Under the pieces are notes generated by a model, which was not told where the DNA came from, searched no databases, and was given only the letters and a program-made list of their open reading frames with translations. A DNA stretch of 64,000 nucleotides from Gemmatimonadaceae bacterium. Lineage in GTDB: Bacteria > Gemmatimonadota > Gemmatimonadetes > Gemmatimonadales > Gemmatimonadaceae. The position numbers and the translations under genes were made by a program. Location of the stretch: assembly GCA_035633115.1 (NCBI GenBank), contig DASQFN010000045.1, positions 124,001 through 188,000 of the forward strand, given 5' to 3'. Numbering within the stretch: the stretch's first letter is position 1; each line of letters starts with the position of its first letter. Of the stretch, positions 55,788 through 64,000 are shown one piece after another.

Positions 55788-56872
55788 GACTTTTTCCCGT
55801 CCTGACTCTGAAGCGGCTCCGCAAGCTCGAGATCCGCCGATGCGATCATGCCGTCGGAGTTGTTGTGAATTGCAGTCAGCACTTCGTCCCGCGGTACAGT
55901 CTTCTTCAGGCGCAGCAGATAATAGATCTGCGAAGGCTTTCCGGTATTCTGCACGACCTCGTCGAGCTTCCAACGTTTCGTCAGCTTCTGGAGCACCATC
56001 TCTGCCTGAGCCTGCGCTTCCGGGACATAGTCCGTGCTGATGGTCAGCACAGCGTTGTAGCGGGGCTTCTTGCTCTTACTCCCGATGACCTTGCGCACGC
56101 GGTCGAAACGGTCCGCCAGCACATCGGCCTTCTCAGGCGTCAGCGAGAGGACGAGATCACGGTCGGGGATCTCGTGTGCACCAGTCTGGCTGGCAAGACT
56201 CTCCAAGGGCCCAGCCCACTGCGAGGAGGCGGTAGGCGTGAGGATGTTTCTGCCGTAGTCGTACCGCCAGGTGAGAAGCAGCAGAAGGTTGAAGACGATC
56301 GAGACGATCGCTCCCACGGCAAGTGACTGTACTCCCGCGGCGAACCCGACGCCGATGCTGAGGAAGACGAACACGAGATCACGCGTGTCACGCAGATTCG
56401 TCCGGAATCGCACTGCACCAACGACGCCGGCGAGGCTGAAGGCGAGAGCCAGGCTGTTCTGCACCACGATGATGATTCCAGCGACGACGATCGGCAGTAT
56501 GATCAGCGTCTGGACCAGAGCCTGACTGTGACCCGGTATCGGGCGCGCCGACATGTAGACCCACGAAACGGGCAGCATCAGCACGATCGTGCCAAGGAGA
56601 ATGAGGAGTGTGACGATCGAGACCTCCCCCAGCGAACCGGCACCAAATCCGGCAACGCCTCGTTCATCGGCCACGAGCGCGTCGGGGAGGAGCTGCGGGC
56701 TACCTGCCGCCGTGTCTACACTTTTCCCCGCGACCTGGCGAATTATGTCGGGGAACAAATACCATAGAACAGCGACGACCACGGCGACGACTGCATAGTA
56801 GGCAAATAGTCGTCGCAGGGGACGGTCGGAGCCCTGTGTCATGATATCTATGATCTGCTTGAGCACGATCAT
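55784..56872 (-). CDS. DUF4956 integral membrane protein
   Basis: A 362-residue inner-membrane protein. Hydrophobic segments lie near YYAVVAVVVAVLWYLF, IVTLLILLGTIVLMLPVSWV, IILPIVVAGIIIVVQNSLAL and FVFLSIGVGFAAGVQSLAVG, and the DUF4956 signature GAVRFRTNLRDTRDLVFVFL is present. The soluble C-terminal half is alpha/beta. In other bacteria DUF4956 genes often neighbour VTC-type polyphosphate polymerase domains and CotH-like kinases, which fits the polyphosphate context here. The ATG at 56872 has GGAGGG six bases upstream; the longer frame adds 23 residues before it. It heads the minus-strand operon. Confidence 0.85.
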   Translation of the reverse strand: MIVLKQIIDIMTQGSDRPLRRLFAYYAVVAVVVAVLWYLFPDIIRQVAGKSVDTAAGSPQLLPDALVADERGVAGFGAGSLGEVSIVTLLILLGTIVLMLPVSWVYMSARPIPGHSQALVQTLIILPIVVAGIIIVVQNSLALAFSLAGVVGAVRFRTNLRDTRDLVFVFLSIGVGFAAGVQSLAVGAIVSIVFNLLLLLTWRYDYGRNILTPTASSQWAGPLESLASQTGAHEIPDRDLVLSLTPEKADVLADRFDRVRKVIGSKSKKPRYNAVLTISTDYVPEAQAQAEMVLQKLTKRWKLDEVVQNTGKPSQIYYLLRLKKTVPRDEVLTAIHNNSDGMIASADLELAEPLQSQDGKKS

Positions 56873-57009
56873 GGTGCCCTCCAATGCAATTTGGACGCCG
56901 GTTTGACGCTGCAGTGTGCTGAGCAGTGGCTCGCTACGCAATGGCGGGGTAAATTCCGGGCTCGCCCGCCGCTACGGCCCGATAAAACCCGCCAAACTGG
57001 GAAACATCA

Positions 57010-57621
57010 TTGAAGCTCATTCCACGTGACGAACAGTTTTACGACATGTTCCTGGCCGTTGCGCAGCGGCTCACTGGCTCGGCAACGCTGCTTCATGAGG
57101 TGTTCAAGAACCCCGCGGCGCTGGAGGAGAACGTTGCGCGGATCAAGGCGCTCGAGCACGAAGCCGACAATCTCACGCACGATGTGGTCGACCGCATCGA
57201 CACGACGTTCGTCACGCCCTTCGACCGCGAAGACATCCACGAGCTGGCCCGAGCGCTGGACGACGTCGTCGATCTGATCGACGGCGCGGCGCGCCGGACG
57301 GCCATCTTTCACATCAAGGAAGCGACACCGTTCGGCGTCACGCTGTCCGACGTCCTGATGCGCTCGGCCCGTTGCATCGAAGAAACCGTCGCGAAGATGA
57401 AGGATCCAAAGGTGGTTCATGCCGGCAATCGCCAACTGAAGCTGCTGGAAGAGGAGGGAGACGCGATCTATCACGACGCGCTCGAGGGCCTGTTCGCGCA
57501 GACTACCGATGCGATTCTCGTCATCAAGTGGAAGGAGCTGTACGACAAGATCGAGGACGCCATCGACCACTGCGAAGACGTCGGCAGCGTTCTGCGCAGC
57601 ATCTCACTCAAGAACGCATAA
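57010..57621 (+). CDS. PhoU-like DUF47 accessory protein of Pit
   Basis: A 203-residue helical protein of the DUF47/PhoU-like group. Typical features are HEADNLTHDVVDRIDTTFVT, PFDREDIHELARALDDVVDL and KLLEEEGDAIYHDALEGLF, with paired acidic residues able to bind metal. These proteins are nearly always encoded next to Pit transporters and are thought to modulate them. It starts with TTG, and the GTG of pit is 3 bases after its stop. It is divergent from the DUF4956 operon across ~137 bases, where I see no clear Pho-box-like repeats. Confidence 0.93.
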   Translation: MKLIPRDEQFYDMFLAVAQRLTGSATLLHEVFKNPAALEENVARIKALEHEADNLTHDVVDRIDTTFVTPFDREDIHELARALDDVVDLIDGAARRTAIFHIKEATPFGVTLSDVLMRSARCIEETVAKMKDPKVVHAGNRQLKLLEEEGDAIYHDALEGLFAQTTDAILVIKWKELYDKIEDAIDHCEDVGSVLRSISLKNA

Positions 57622-57624
57622 GCC

Positions 57625-58662
57625 GTGCTTTCCTACGTAGTCGCGATCATCGTCGTGGCTCTTGTCTTCGATTTCATCAACGGGTTTCACGATTCGGCGA
57701 ACTCAATCGCTACGATCGTCGGCACGCGCGTGCTGAATCCTGTTGCGGCTGTGATCTGGGCGGCATTCTTCAATTTCATCGCGGCGTTTTTCTTCACGAC
57801 GGCCGTGGCCAAAGCGATCGGCAAGGGCCTGATCGATTTGAACATCGTGACCCCGAGTGTCATCCTGGCGGGCCTGCTCGGGGCAATCGTGTGGGATCTC
57901 ATCACGTGGGCGTACGGGATTCCGTCGAGCTCGTCGCACGCGCTCATTGGCGGGTATGCCGGCGCGGCGATAGCCAAGGCGGGAATGGCCGCGATCCTGT
58001 GGGGTAAGAAATGGATCGAGACGCTCTCCTTCATTGTTGTCTCGCCGCTGTTCGGCTTCACTCTCGGCTTTTTGCTGATGGTCCTCGTCTACTGGACGTT
58101 CAGCCGAACGAGTCCCTCGCGAGTCAATAAGGTTTTCAAACGCGGGCAGCTCCTGAGCTCGGCAATGTTTTCTCTGGCACACGGCAGCAATGACGCGCAG
58201 AAGACGATGGGCATCATCGTCGGCCTCCTGGTCTCCGTCGAGCCGCTTCTCGCAAAGGAGACGGGCTGGCTGGCCCGTCTTTACGTTCCGAACGCCGATA
58301 ACATTCCTCTCTGGGTCGTCCTTTCGGCACACACGGCGATCGCGCTGGGAACTTTGTTTGGCGGCTGGCGAATCGTCCACACGATGGGCTCACGCATCAC
58401 CAAGCTGAGGCCGGTTGGCGGCTTCTGCGCAGAGGGTGCCGGTGCCATCAGCATAATCATGGCGACAAACCTCGGGATTCCGGTCAGCACAACGCACACG
58501 ATTACTGGTGCGATAGTCGGGGTCGGAGCGACCAACCGGCTCAGCGCGGTGAGATGGGGTGTGGCGGGCAGGATCGTATGGGCATGGGTTCTGACGATTC
58601 CCGCATCCGGGCTTATCGCCGCAGGGTGCTATTACCTGCTCGCCGCGTTCGTGTCGGTGTAA
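57625..58662 (+). CDS. pit: Low-affinity inorganic phosphate transporter Pit
   Basis: A PiT-family (TC 2.A.20) symporter of 345 residues with about ten hydrophobic segments. The duplicated family signatures are visible: FDFINGFHDSANSIATIVGT in the first half and SLAHGSNDAQKTMGIIVGLL in the second, with GIPSSSSHALIGGYAGAAIA and GIPVSTTHTITGAIVGVGAT. It imports metal-phosphate with protons at the inner membrane. The GTG start follows the DUF47 stop, and the 5'-nucleotidase gene follows 8 bases later, so Pi release and uptake are genetically joined. Confidence 0.97.
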   Translation: MLSYVVAIIVVALVFDFINGFHDSANSIATIVGTRVLNPVAAVIWAAFFNFIAAFFFTTAVAKAIGKGLIDLNIVTPSVILAGLLGAIVWDLITWAYGIPSSSSHALIGGYAGAAIAKAGMAAILWGKKWIETLSFIVVSPLFGFTLGFLLMVLVYWTFSRTSPSRVNKVFKRGQLLSSAMFSLAHGSNDAQKTMGIIVGLLVSVEPLLAKETGWLARLYVPNADNIPLWVVLSAHTAIALGTLFGGWRIVHTMGSRITKLRPVGGFCAEGAGAISIIMATNLGIPVSTTHTITGAIVGVGATNRLSAVRWGVAGRIVWAWVLTIPASGLIAAGCYYLLAAFVSV

Positions 58663-58670
58663 GATCTCAG

Positions 58671-61600
58671 ATGCTTCGTCCACCCGGAGCTTCGGCCGCA
58701 GCACTGCTCGGCGCTTTTGCGATCGTCTCGTGCACTACGGCTGCGCCGCCGCGTCTGGGCCCTGAGACAGGAGATACCCGCGATATCGTCGTCGTGTCGA
58801 CAACGGACGTGCATGGGCGAGTAAGAGGCTGGGACTATTACGCGGATTCGGCGGAATCGCTGCGCGGGTTGACGCGAGCCGCAACAATCGTCGATTCCGT
58901 GCGCGCGGCGAATCCGGGGAGTGTGATTCTCCTGGACGCCGGCGACATGCTGCAGGGTAACCCGCTCGCCTACGTCGCGGCGCGCGTCGCACCGGAGCGC
59001 CCGAGCCCGATAGTGAGCGCCATGAATGTCATGCGGTACGACGCGGCCGCGATAGGCAACCACGAGTACAACTACGGAGTTCCGTACCTCCAGCGCGCAG
59101 TCAGAGAAGCGCGCTTTCCGTTCCTGTCGGCCAACACATATCGGCCCGATGGCACGCATGCATTCAGGCCGTGGACGATTGTCGAGCGCCGAGACGTCAG
59201 AGTCGGAATCATCGGGGCGACCACGCCCGGAGTGATGATATGGGATGCGGAGAACGTGCGTGGCCGCGTAAGGCTCGGCGATATAGTCCCCGCAGTGCGA
59301 TCGGCGGTTCGCGAGGTGAAGGCGGCAGGTGCACACGTGGTTGTGGTGACGATCCACTCCGGACTGGCCGGGCCGTCGAGCTACGACACAGTCGCGACTG
59401 GAGTTCCGAGCGAAAATGTATCAGCGCGGATTGCGCGCGAGATCCCGGGCATCGATCTCGTCGTCTTCGGCCACTCGCACAGAGAGACACCGGAGCTGAG
59501 AATCGGCACGACGCTCCTCGTGCAGCCCAAGAACTGGGCGACGAGTGTCGGCATTGCGCACCTCAATGTGGTCCCGAGCGGTGCGGGCTGGCGAGTTGCC
59601 CGATCGCGGAGCACGGTCGTGCAGGCTGCGCGGCACGCGGAGCACGCGTCGGTGGCTGCCGTCACAGCGGAGAGCCACAGGCGGACCGTGGCTTATGCGA
59701 ACACGGCGATCGGCTCGACGCCTGTTGCGTGGAGGGGAGACTCTGCACGCCTGCGCGACACTCCACTCATCGACTTCATTCTCGAGACTCAGCGCAATGC
59801 GGCCGGGGCCGATCTCGCTTCGACTGCTGCGTTCACGCTCGATGCGTCACTCGATGCCGGGCCGGTCACCGTCGCAGAGCTAGCCAGACTCTATCCGTAC
59901 GACAATACGCTCCGGGCCGTGAAGATCAGCGGGAAACAGCTCCGCGATTATCTGGAGTTCAGCAGTCGTTATTACGCCTCGGTGGAACAAGGGCCCACGG
60001 GCTCGCGGCCGGTGGTCGATCCTGCCATCCCAGGCGACAACTTCGATATTGTCGCCGGCGCTGACTACACGATCGACCTTACCCGGCCGGTCGGCTCGCG
60101 CATCACCGCGCTCACAGTGAAGGGGAGACGGGTTGCCGAGCGCGACAGCTTTACCTTGGCGCTTAACAACTACCGGCAGACGGGCGGTGGCGGATACGCA
60201 ATGCTCAGCGGTGCTCCGGTTGTCTACGACAAACAGCAGGAAATCCGCCAGCTGCTGATAGACCAGGTGCAGACCCGACGAACCATCCGCCCCGAGGATT
60301 TCTTCACGCAGAACTGGAGGCTTGTGTATCCCGGTAGTGCGAGTGGCGCGGCGCCATCGGGCGGTACCGCCGGCGACGTGGATCGATCCACTCCGCTCGC
60401 TCCCGGCACGCCCCGTCTTCGCATCATCGCGACGAACGACTTTCACGGGGCGCTCGAGCCGCGAGCTGACGCGGGCGGCGTGATGCGCGGCGGTGCGGCA
60501 TATGTCGCGGCGATGATCGAAGCGGCGCGAAAAGAATGCGCTCCCAGCTGCCAGACGCTGCTCCTCGACGGTGGCGACATGTTCCAGGGGACGCCCGCGT
60601 CCAACCTCGCGTTCGGCCGTCCGGTCGTCGATTACTACAACAGGATGGGCTACGTCGCCGCCGCGCTCGGCAACCACGAATTCGACTGGGGCACCGATAC
60701 TCTGCGGGCGCGCATGCGCGATGCGAGGTACGCGATACTGGGCGCGAACGTGAGATACACCGACGGACGCGATGTGCCGTGGATTCCCGACGACACACTG
60801 GTGACGCTCGGCGGCACGAAAGTCGGAGTGGTCGGTTTTGCGACAGTGCTGACACCGACCACGACACGCGCCGCGAACGTCACAGGGTTGCGATTCGACG
60901 ATCCGGCGCCAATAGTCAGTACCCGCGTGCGAACACTTCGCGAGCGCGGAGCGGACATCATTGTCGTCGTTGCTCATGCCGGCGCGTTCTGCAATAGCAC
61001 GGGTACAGGCGGCTGCGAGGGCGAGATAATCGAATTCGCGCGCAAGCTGACCGAGCGGGTAGACGCGATCGTAAGCGGTCATACACACAGCCTCGTGGAT
61101 CATGCCGTAAACGGAATCCCGGTCGTTCAGGCGCGGTCGAGCGGACGCGCGATTGCCGTGATCGACATTCCGCTGGCCAACGGTAAGCCGGCCACGGGCG
61201 CGTATGGGGAGGTGCGCGATGTTGTGGTGTCCGCTGTCTCTCCGGACCCGCGGATCGCAGCGCTCGTCAAGGATGCTACCGACCGTGTAGCCCCGTTCGT
61301 GAACCGCAGGGTGGCGGAGATCGCGACAGCGCTCGGGCGCGAGGGGGCCCAGTATCCGCTCGGGAATCTGATTGCCGATGCGCAACGGTGGGCAGGCAAG
61401 GGTGACGTAGCGATCATGAACAACGGAGGCATTCGGGCAAGCCTGCGCGCAGGAACAGCGACGTATGGATCGCTGTTCGAGGTGCAGCCATTCGGGAATG
61501 TGCTCTATAGCCTGAAAATGACGGGCTCTCAGCTGAAGGAATATCTGGAGCGGCTCGTCAACCGCGACGAGCTGAGAGCGCACGTGAGCGGAGTCACGAT

Positions 61601-61862
61601 CGGATACAATCCCGAGCTGCCGCGGGGACAAAGGATCGTGACACTGAGACTTCCAGCGGGCCGGACGCTTGCCGAAGGTGCCGTTTACAACGTCATCGTG
61701 AATGACTTTCTCGCGACAGGCGGCGACAACCTCGGTCCGCCTGCCGGCACGCGTGTGACTCCGCTCAACGTCTCCGACCTCGACGCGCTCGTCGGCTACC
61801 TGAAAAGACTGCCTTCGCCTGTTCGCGCTCCGGCCGACGCGCGGATCTTCATCACTCAGTGA
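58671..61862 (+). CDS. Double-module 5'-nucleotidase/cyclic phosphodiesterase lipoprotein
   Basis: A 1063-residue exported protein with two complete UshA/CpdB-like units. MLRPPGASAAALLGAFAIVS followed by Cys is a lipoprotein signal. Unit 1 (~35-560) has STTDVHGRVRG, DAGDMLQGNP, GNHEYNYG and FGHSHRE, then a 5_nucleotid_C domain. Unit 2 (~585-1060) has ATNDFHGALEP, DGGDMFQGTP, GNHEFDWG, SGHTHSL and NNGGIRASL. Bacillus YfkN has the same double layout; there one half acts on cyclic nucleotides and the other on 5'-nucleotides, so a similar division is plausible. It should release Pi and nucleosides outside the cytoplasm. The ATG at 58671 excludes residues read from pit. Confidence 0.95.
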   Translation: MLRPPGASAAALLGAFAIVSCTTAAPPRLGPETGDTRDIVVVSTTDVHGRVRGWDYYADSAESLRGLTRAATIVDSVRAANPGSVILLDAGDMLQGNPLAYVAARVAPERPSPIVSAMNVMRYDAAAIGNHEYNYGVPYLQRAVREARFPFLSANTYRPDGTHAFRPWTIVERRDVRVGIIGATTPGVMIWDAENVRGRVRLGDIVPAVRSAVREVKAAGAHVVVVTIHSGLAGPSSYDTVATGVPSENVSARIAREIPGIDLVVFGHSHRETPELRIGTTLLVQPKNWATSVGIAHLNVVPSGAGWRVARSRSTVVQAARHAEHASVAAVTAESHRRTVAYANTAIGSTPVAWRGDSARLRDTPLIDFILETQRNAAGADLASTAAFTLDASLDAGPVTVAELARLYPYDNTLRAVKISGKQLRDYLEFSSRYYASVEQGPTGSRPVVDPAIPGDNFDIVAGADYTIDLTRPVGSRITALTVKGRRVAERDSFTLALNNYRQTGGGGYAMLSGAPVVYDKQQEIRQLLIDQVQTRRTIRPEDFFTQNWRLVYPGSASGAAPSGGTAGDVDRSTPLAPGTPRLRIIATNDFHGALEPRADAGGVMRGGAAYVAAMIEAARKECAPSCQTLLLDGGDMFQGTPASNLAFGRPVVDYYNRMGYVAAALGNHEFDWGTDTLRARMRDARYAILGANVRYTDGRDVPWIPDDTLVTLGGTKVGVVGFATVLTPTTTRAANVTGLRFDDPAPIVSTRVRTLRERGADIIVVVAHAGAFCNSTGTGGCEGEIIEFARKLTERVDAIVSGHTHSLVDHAVNGIPVVQARSSGRAIAVIDIPLANGKPATGAYGEVRDVVVSAVSPDPRIAALVKDATDRVAPFVNRRVAEIATALGREGAQYPLGNLIADAQRWAGKGDVAIMNNGGIRASLRAGTATYGSLFEVQPFGNVLYSLKMTGSQLKEYLERLVNRDELRAHVSGVTIGYNPELPRGQRIVTLRLPAGRTLAEGAVYNVIVNDFLATGGDNLGPPAGTRVTPLNVSDLDALVGYLKRLPSPVRAPADARIFITQ

Positions 61863-62092
61863 GCGACGGCGGCGCGACCTACCGTGTCTACGTGGATTCG
61901 CGCCCTGTTGACGTTCCGGTGTCGGCGACGGTGCTCGACGCCGTCGAATCGGCGGACCCCGCGCTTGCGGAGGCGGTGAGAAGCGGAAGCAAGGCAGTGA
62001 CTGACAGCCGCGGACTCCCGATTGCGTCGGATGCACCGCTTCACGGTGGAGCGATTCTGCGCGTCGTTGCGGTGCGGCAGCGCGAAGCATGA
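61859..62092 (+). CDS. Small protein, possible beta-grasp fold
   Basis: A 77-residue protein whose GTG start overlaps the nucleotidase stop (GTGA). YRVYVDSRPVDVPVSATVLD then AVESADPALAEAVRSG, and a final LHGGAILRVVAV, suggest strands, a helix and a C-terminal strand as in ThiS/MoaD-like proteins. It lacks the C-terminal GG of sulfur carriers. I do not recognise a family. Position suggests cotranscription with the nucleotidase. Function unknown. Confidence 0.7.
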   Translation: MSDGGATYRVYVDSRPVDVPVSATVLDAVESADPALAEAVRSGSKAVTDSRGLPIASDAPLHGGAILRVVAVRQREA

Positions 62093-62105
62093 CGCGGTCC
62101 GGCAG

Positions 62106-62258
62106 GGTACAGGTTGATTTGAGACCAGAGGGTTCTTTGGGATCCTATTGCCAGTTTTTGCATTCAGTCCGTTGCTGACCCAGACGCTCAATTGAGCTTT
62201 ATGCAAAAACTGGCAATGAGATCCCAAAGAACCCTCTGGTCTCAAATCAACCTGTACC
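62106..62258. repeat. Long hairpin element B
   Basis: The arms at 62106-62163 and 62201-62258 are 58 bases each with 2 mismatches, around 37 bases. The inner arm end reads ATTGCCAGTTTTTGCAT, nearly the same as the inner end in element A (11646-11770), while the outer arms differ. It lies between the small protein and add. The right arm is readable in frame with add, but the true add start is downstream. Confidence 0.93.
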
Positions 62259-62310
62259 GCTACACGCGGTCGCGAGCTTTTGCTTTAGGCGACGATTCGA
62301 TAGAATCGTG

Positions 62311-63349
62311 GATGCTGACCTCCGATAAACTCCGCCGCCTTCCAAAAGCGGAGCTGCACTGCCATCTCGACGGATCGGTGCGACCGGCAACGCTGATCGA
62401 GCTTGGACGCGAATACGGTGTCCCACTGCCGTGCGCCAGTGCCGACGAGCTGCGCGATTACATGCTCGTCGACGACGCCGAGACGCTCGAAGACTACCTC
62501 GCGCGGTTCGAAGTCACGATCTCTGTTCTTCAGACGGCCGAGGCAATCGAGCGGGTGGCCTACGAGCTCGGTGAGGATGCCGCAAAAGACGGAGTACGAT
62601 ACATCGAGGTCCGCAACGCCCCGATTCTCAACTCGAGAAAAACGCTGTCCACGGCCGAAGCTCTGGAGGCACAGCTCCGTGGACTCGCGCGAGCGGAAGC
62701 GGATTTTGGAATCGTCGCGCGGTCGATCGTCATATCCATCAGGCAGCTTTCACCGATGGTGTCGCTCGAGCTGGCTCGCCTCGCCGTCGCCTATCGCGAC
62801 CGCGGAGTTGTCGCGTTCGATCTGGCCGGCGGCGAGCTGGGATTTCCGGCCGCCGCGCACGCGATGGCCTTTGCGTATGCGCGGGAGAACAATCTCGCGA
62901 TAACTGTGCACGCCGGCGAAGGAGACGGTGCCGCATCCGTTCGACAGGCGGTGCATACGTGCTGCGCCAACAGGCTGGGTCACGCGACACGCCTGATCGA
63001 AGACCCCGATCTCATGCAGTACGTAAATGACCGACGCATCGGGCTTGAGATCTGCCTGACGAGCAACGTGCATACAGGTGTTGCAGCATCTTATGAGGTG
63101 CACCCGTTACGGGCATATTTCGATCGCGGCATGAACGTGACGCTCAACACCGACAACAGACTGATGAGCGGAACAACCCTTACGGACGAGTACCTCTACG
63201 CCGCGAAGTATCTCGATTTCACGTTCGATGAGTTATGCACTCTTTCGCTGAACGGCTTCGAGAGCGCGTTTCTTCCCTGGGAACAACGGATCGTGCTGCT
63301 CGAGCAAGTCTCGAGTGAGCTTGTGGCGCTTGCCGACCGCGACCAATGA
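62311..63349 (+). CDS. add: Adenosine deaminase
   Basis: A zinc amidohydrolase that converts adenosine to inosine. It starts MLTSDKLRRLPKAELHCHLD with metal ligands His16 and His18. VHAGEGDGAASVRQAV, NRLGHATRL, ICLTSNVHTG and LNTDNRLMSG follow. NTDN in place of NTDD occurs in actinobacterial-type enzymes. Length is 345. The ATG at 62311 is chosen because the longer frame is translated from the hairpin element. It overlaps the PNP gene (ATGA), so inosine passes directly to the next step. Confidence 0.95.
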
Positions 63350-64000
63350 ACGGCGACTTCTCGGTCGCTGGCGCAAAACGAACTGCCGACGCGATCCGTG
63401 AGAGAATCGGCGCCGCCGAGCCGGAGATCGCGATCATTCTCGGGTCGGGGCTGGGCGGTCTGGCGGACGAGATCGAGAACGCCGCACGGGTCCCGTTTTC
63501 GGACATACCAGGGTTTCCCGAGCCGACCGTTCTGGGACACGCGGGTGCGCTCGTCGCCGGGCGTCTCGGCGGGCGGGCGGTGATTGCCCTCGCCGGTCGC
63601 TTCCACATGTACGAGGGACATCCGGTGTCGCTGGCCGGCTTTCCCGTGAGAGTGATGCACGCTCTCGGCGCGAAAACTCTCTTTGTGTCGAACGCGGCGG
63701 GCGCAATTCGCCGCGATCTCGTTCCCGGTGACCTGATGATCATTGAAGATCACCTCAATCTCACGTTCGCCAATCCGCTCACAGGCCCTGTCCAGGAGGG
63801 CGAGGAGCGGTTTCCGGACATGAGTGAGCCGTACGATGCCCGCCTGCGCGCGGCGCTGAGAGCAGCGGCCGACAAGCTTGGCGTCGCATTGAAGGAAGGG
63901 GTATACGCATGTCTGCCGGGGCCTTCCTTCGAGACACGCGCCGAGGTGCGCATGCTCGAGCGGCTTGGCGCTGACGCCGTGGGAATGTCGACGGTGCCCG
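63346..64000 (+). CDS. Purine nucleoside phosphorylase, 3' end outside window
   Basis: The first ~218 residues of a trimeric PNP (NP-I, PNP/MTAP group). IAIILGSGLGGLADEIENAA, VLGHAGALVAGRLGGRAVIA, LAGRFHMYEGHP, VSNAAGAIRRDL, GDLMIIEDHLNLTFANPL and CLPGPSFETRAEVRMLERLG are diagnostic. It cleaves inosine or guanosine with Pi to the base and ribose-1-P. The ATG overlaps the adenosine deaminase stop by four bases. The gene runs off the end of the window in VGMSTVP, so its C-terminus is not seen. Confidence 0.95.
   Translation, partial: MNGDFSVAGAKRTADAIRERIGAAEPEIAIILGSGLGGLADEIENAARVPFSDIPGFPEPTVLGHAGALVAGRLGGRAVIALAGRFHMYEGHPVSLAGFPVRVMHALGAKTLFVSNAAGAIRRDLVPGDLMIIEDHLNLTFANPLTGPVQEGEERFPDMSEPYDARLRAALRAAADKLGVALKEGVYACLPGPSFETRAEVRMLERLGADAVGMSTVP

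Noticed and set aside
59880-62090. 736-codon minus-strand open frame opposite the 5'-nucleotidase
   Set aside because: It lies entirely over clear nucleotidase coding sequence, is Arg/His-rich and matches no family.

Overview
The window looks like chromosomal DNA of a high-GC, Gram-negative, didermic bacterium. Lipoprotein signal peptides, two outer-membrane beta-barrel proteins, a glycosyltransferase-9 and an LPS-type sugar kinase imply an outer membrane. A cytosolic Ser/Thr kinase fused to TPRs through a SIAVLPF-type domain, a membrane-anchored SARP/TPR regulator, PD40 lipoproteins and the tig-clpP-clpX-lon-engB order are typical of Gemmatimonadota. That assignment is inference, because no rRNA is present to prove it.

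Layout. 0-7 kb: a KaiC-like ATPase (5' end outside the window) and a histidine kinase, a TPR protein kinase, a vapBC toxin-antitoxin pair, and a di-haem cytochrome. This stretch carries a duplicated histidine-kinase 3' end. 7-19.5 kb: housekeeping genes. A minus-strand metB-like, purD, mutM, Cho/UvrC-like run comes first; then plus-strand glmM, glmS, dtd, maf; then minus-strand trpE, LPS kinase, GT9. 19.5-25.9 kb: an outer-membrane protein, a PilB/GspE ATPase with a C-terminal Nudix domain, a hexapeptide acetyltransferase and a lipoprotein, separated by degenerate ACGGGT-type repeats. 26-32.6 kb: the protein-quality-control run tig, clpP, clpX, lon, engB. 32.7-37 kb: YedK/HMCES, a YciF ferritin-like protein, a Rieske-FAD reductase and a cysteine-cluster regulator. 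37-42.5 kb: a possible relic island lying between a 27-bp fragment of a tRNA-Leu 3' end and the intact tRNA-Leu. It holds a frameshifted lipoprotein gene, two more lipoproteins and a SARP/TPR regulator. 42.8-47.3 kb: htrA, dnaK, rhomboid. 47.3-64 kb: a phosphate-centred region. Its genes are ppk1; a minus-strand operon of DUF4956, SdiA-regulated-like lipoprotein, kinase-like/BamA-type barrel, metallophosphoesterase and ppx; then DUF47-pit, a double-module 5'-nucleotidase, a small protein, adenosine deaminase and purine nucleoside phosphorylase.

How the genes work together. The last region reads as one physiological unit. Extracytoplasmic nucleotides are dephosphorylated, Pi enters through Pit, and it is stored or released by Ppk1 and Ppx. 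The nucleosides pass to adenosine deaminase and PNP. The operon between ppk1 and pit has an unusual outer-membrane protein whose N-terminal half carries protein-kinase-like motifs next to a separate secreted phosphoesterase. It is the best candidate in the window for a poorly described system.

Other notable items are the GspE-Nudix fusion, two long intergenic hairpins sharing a tip sequence, an apparent CTG start in dtd, and several small duplications that look like scars of recombination. Coordinates, motifs, overlaps and repeats were read from the sequence. Family names rest on recognised motifs, and no database search was possible.
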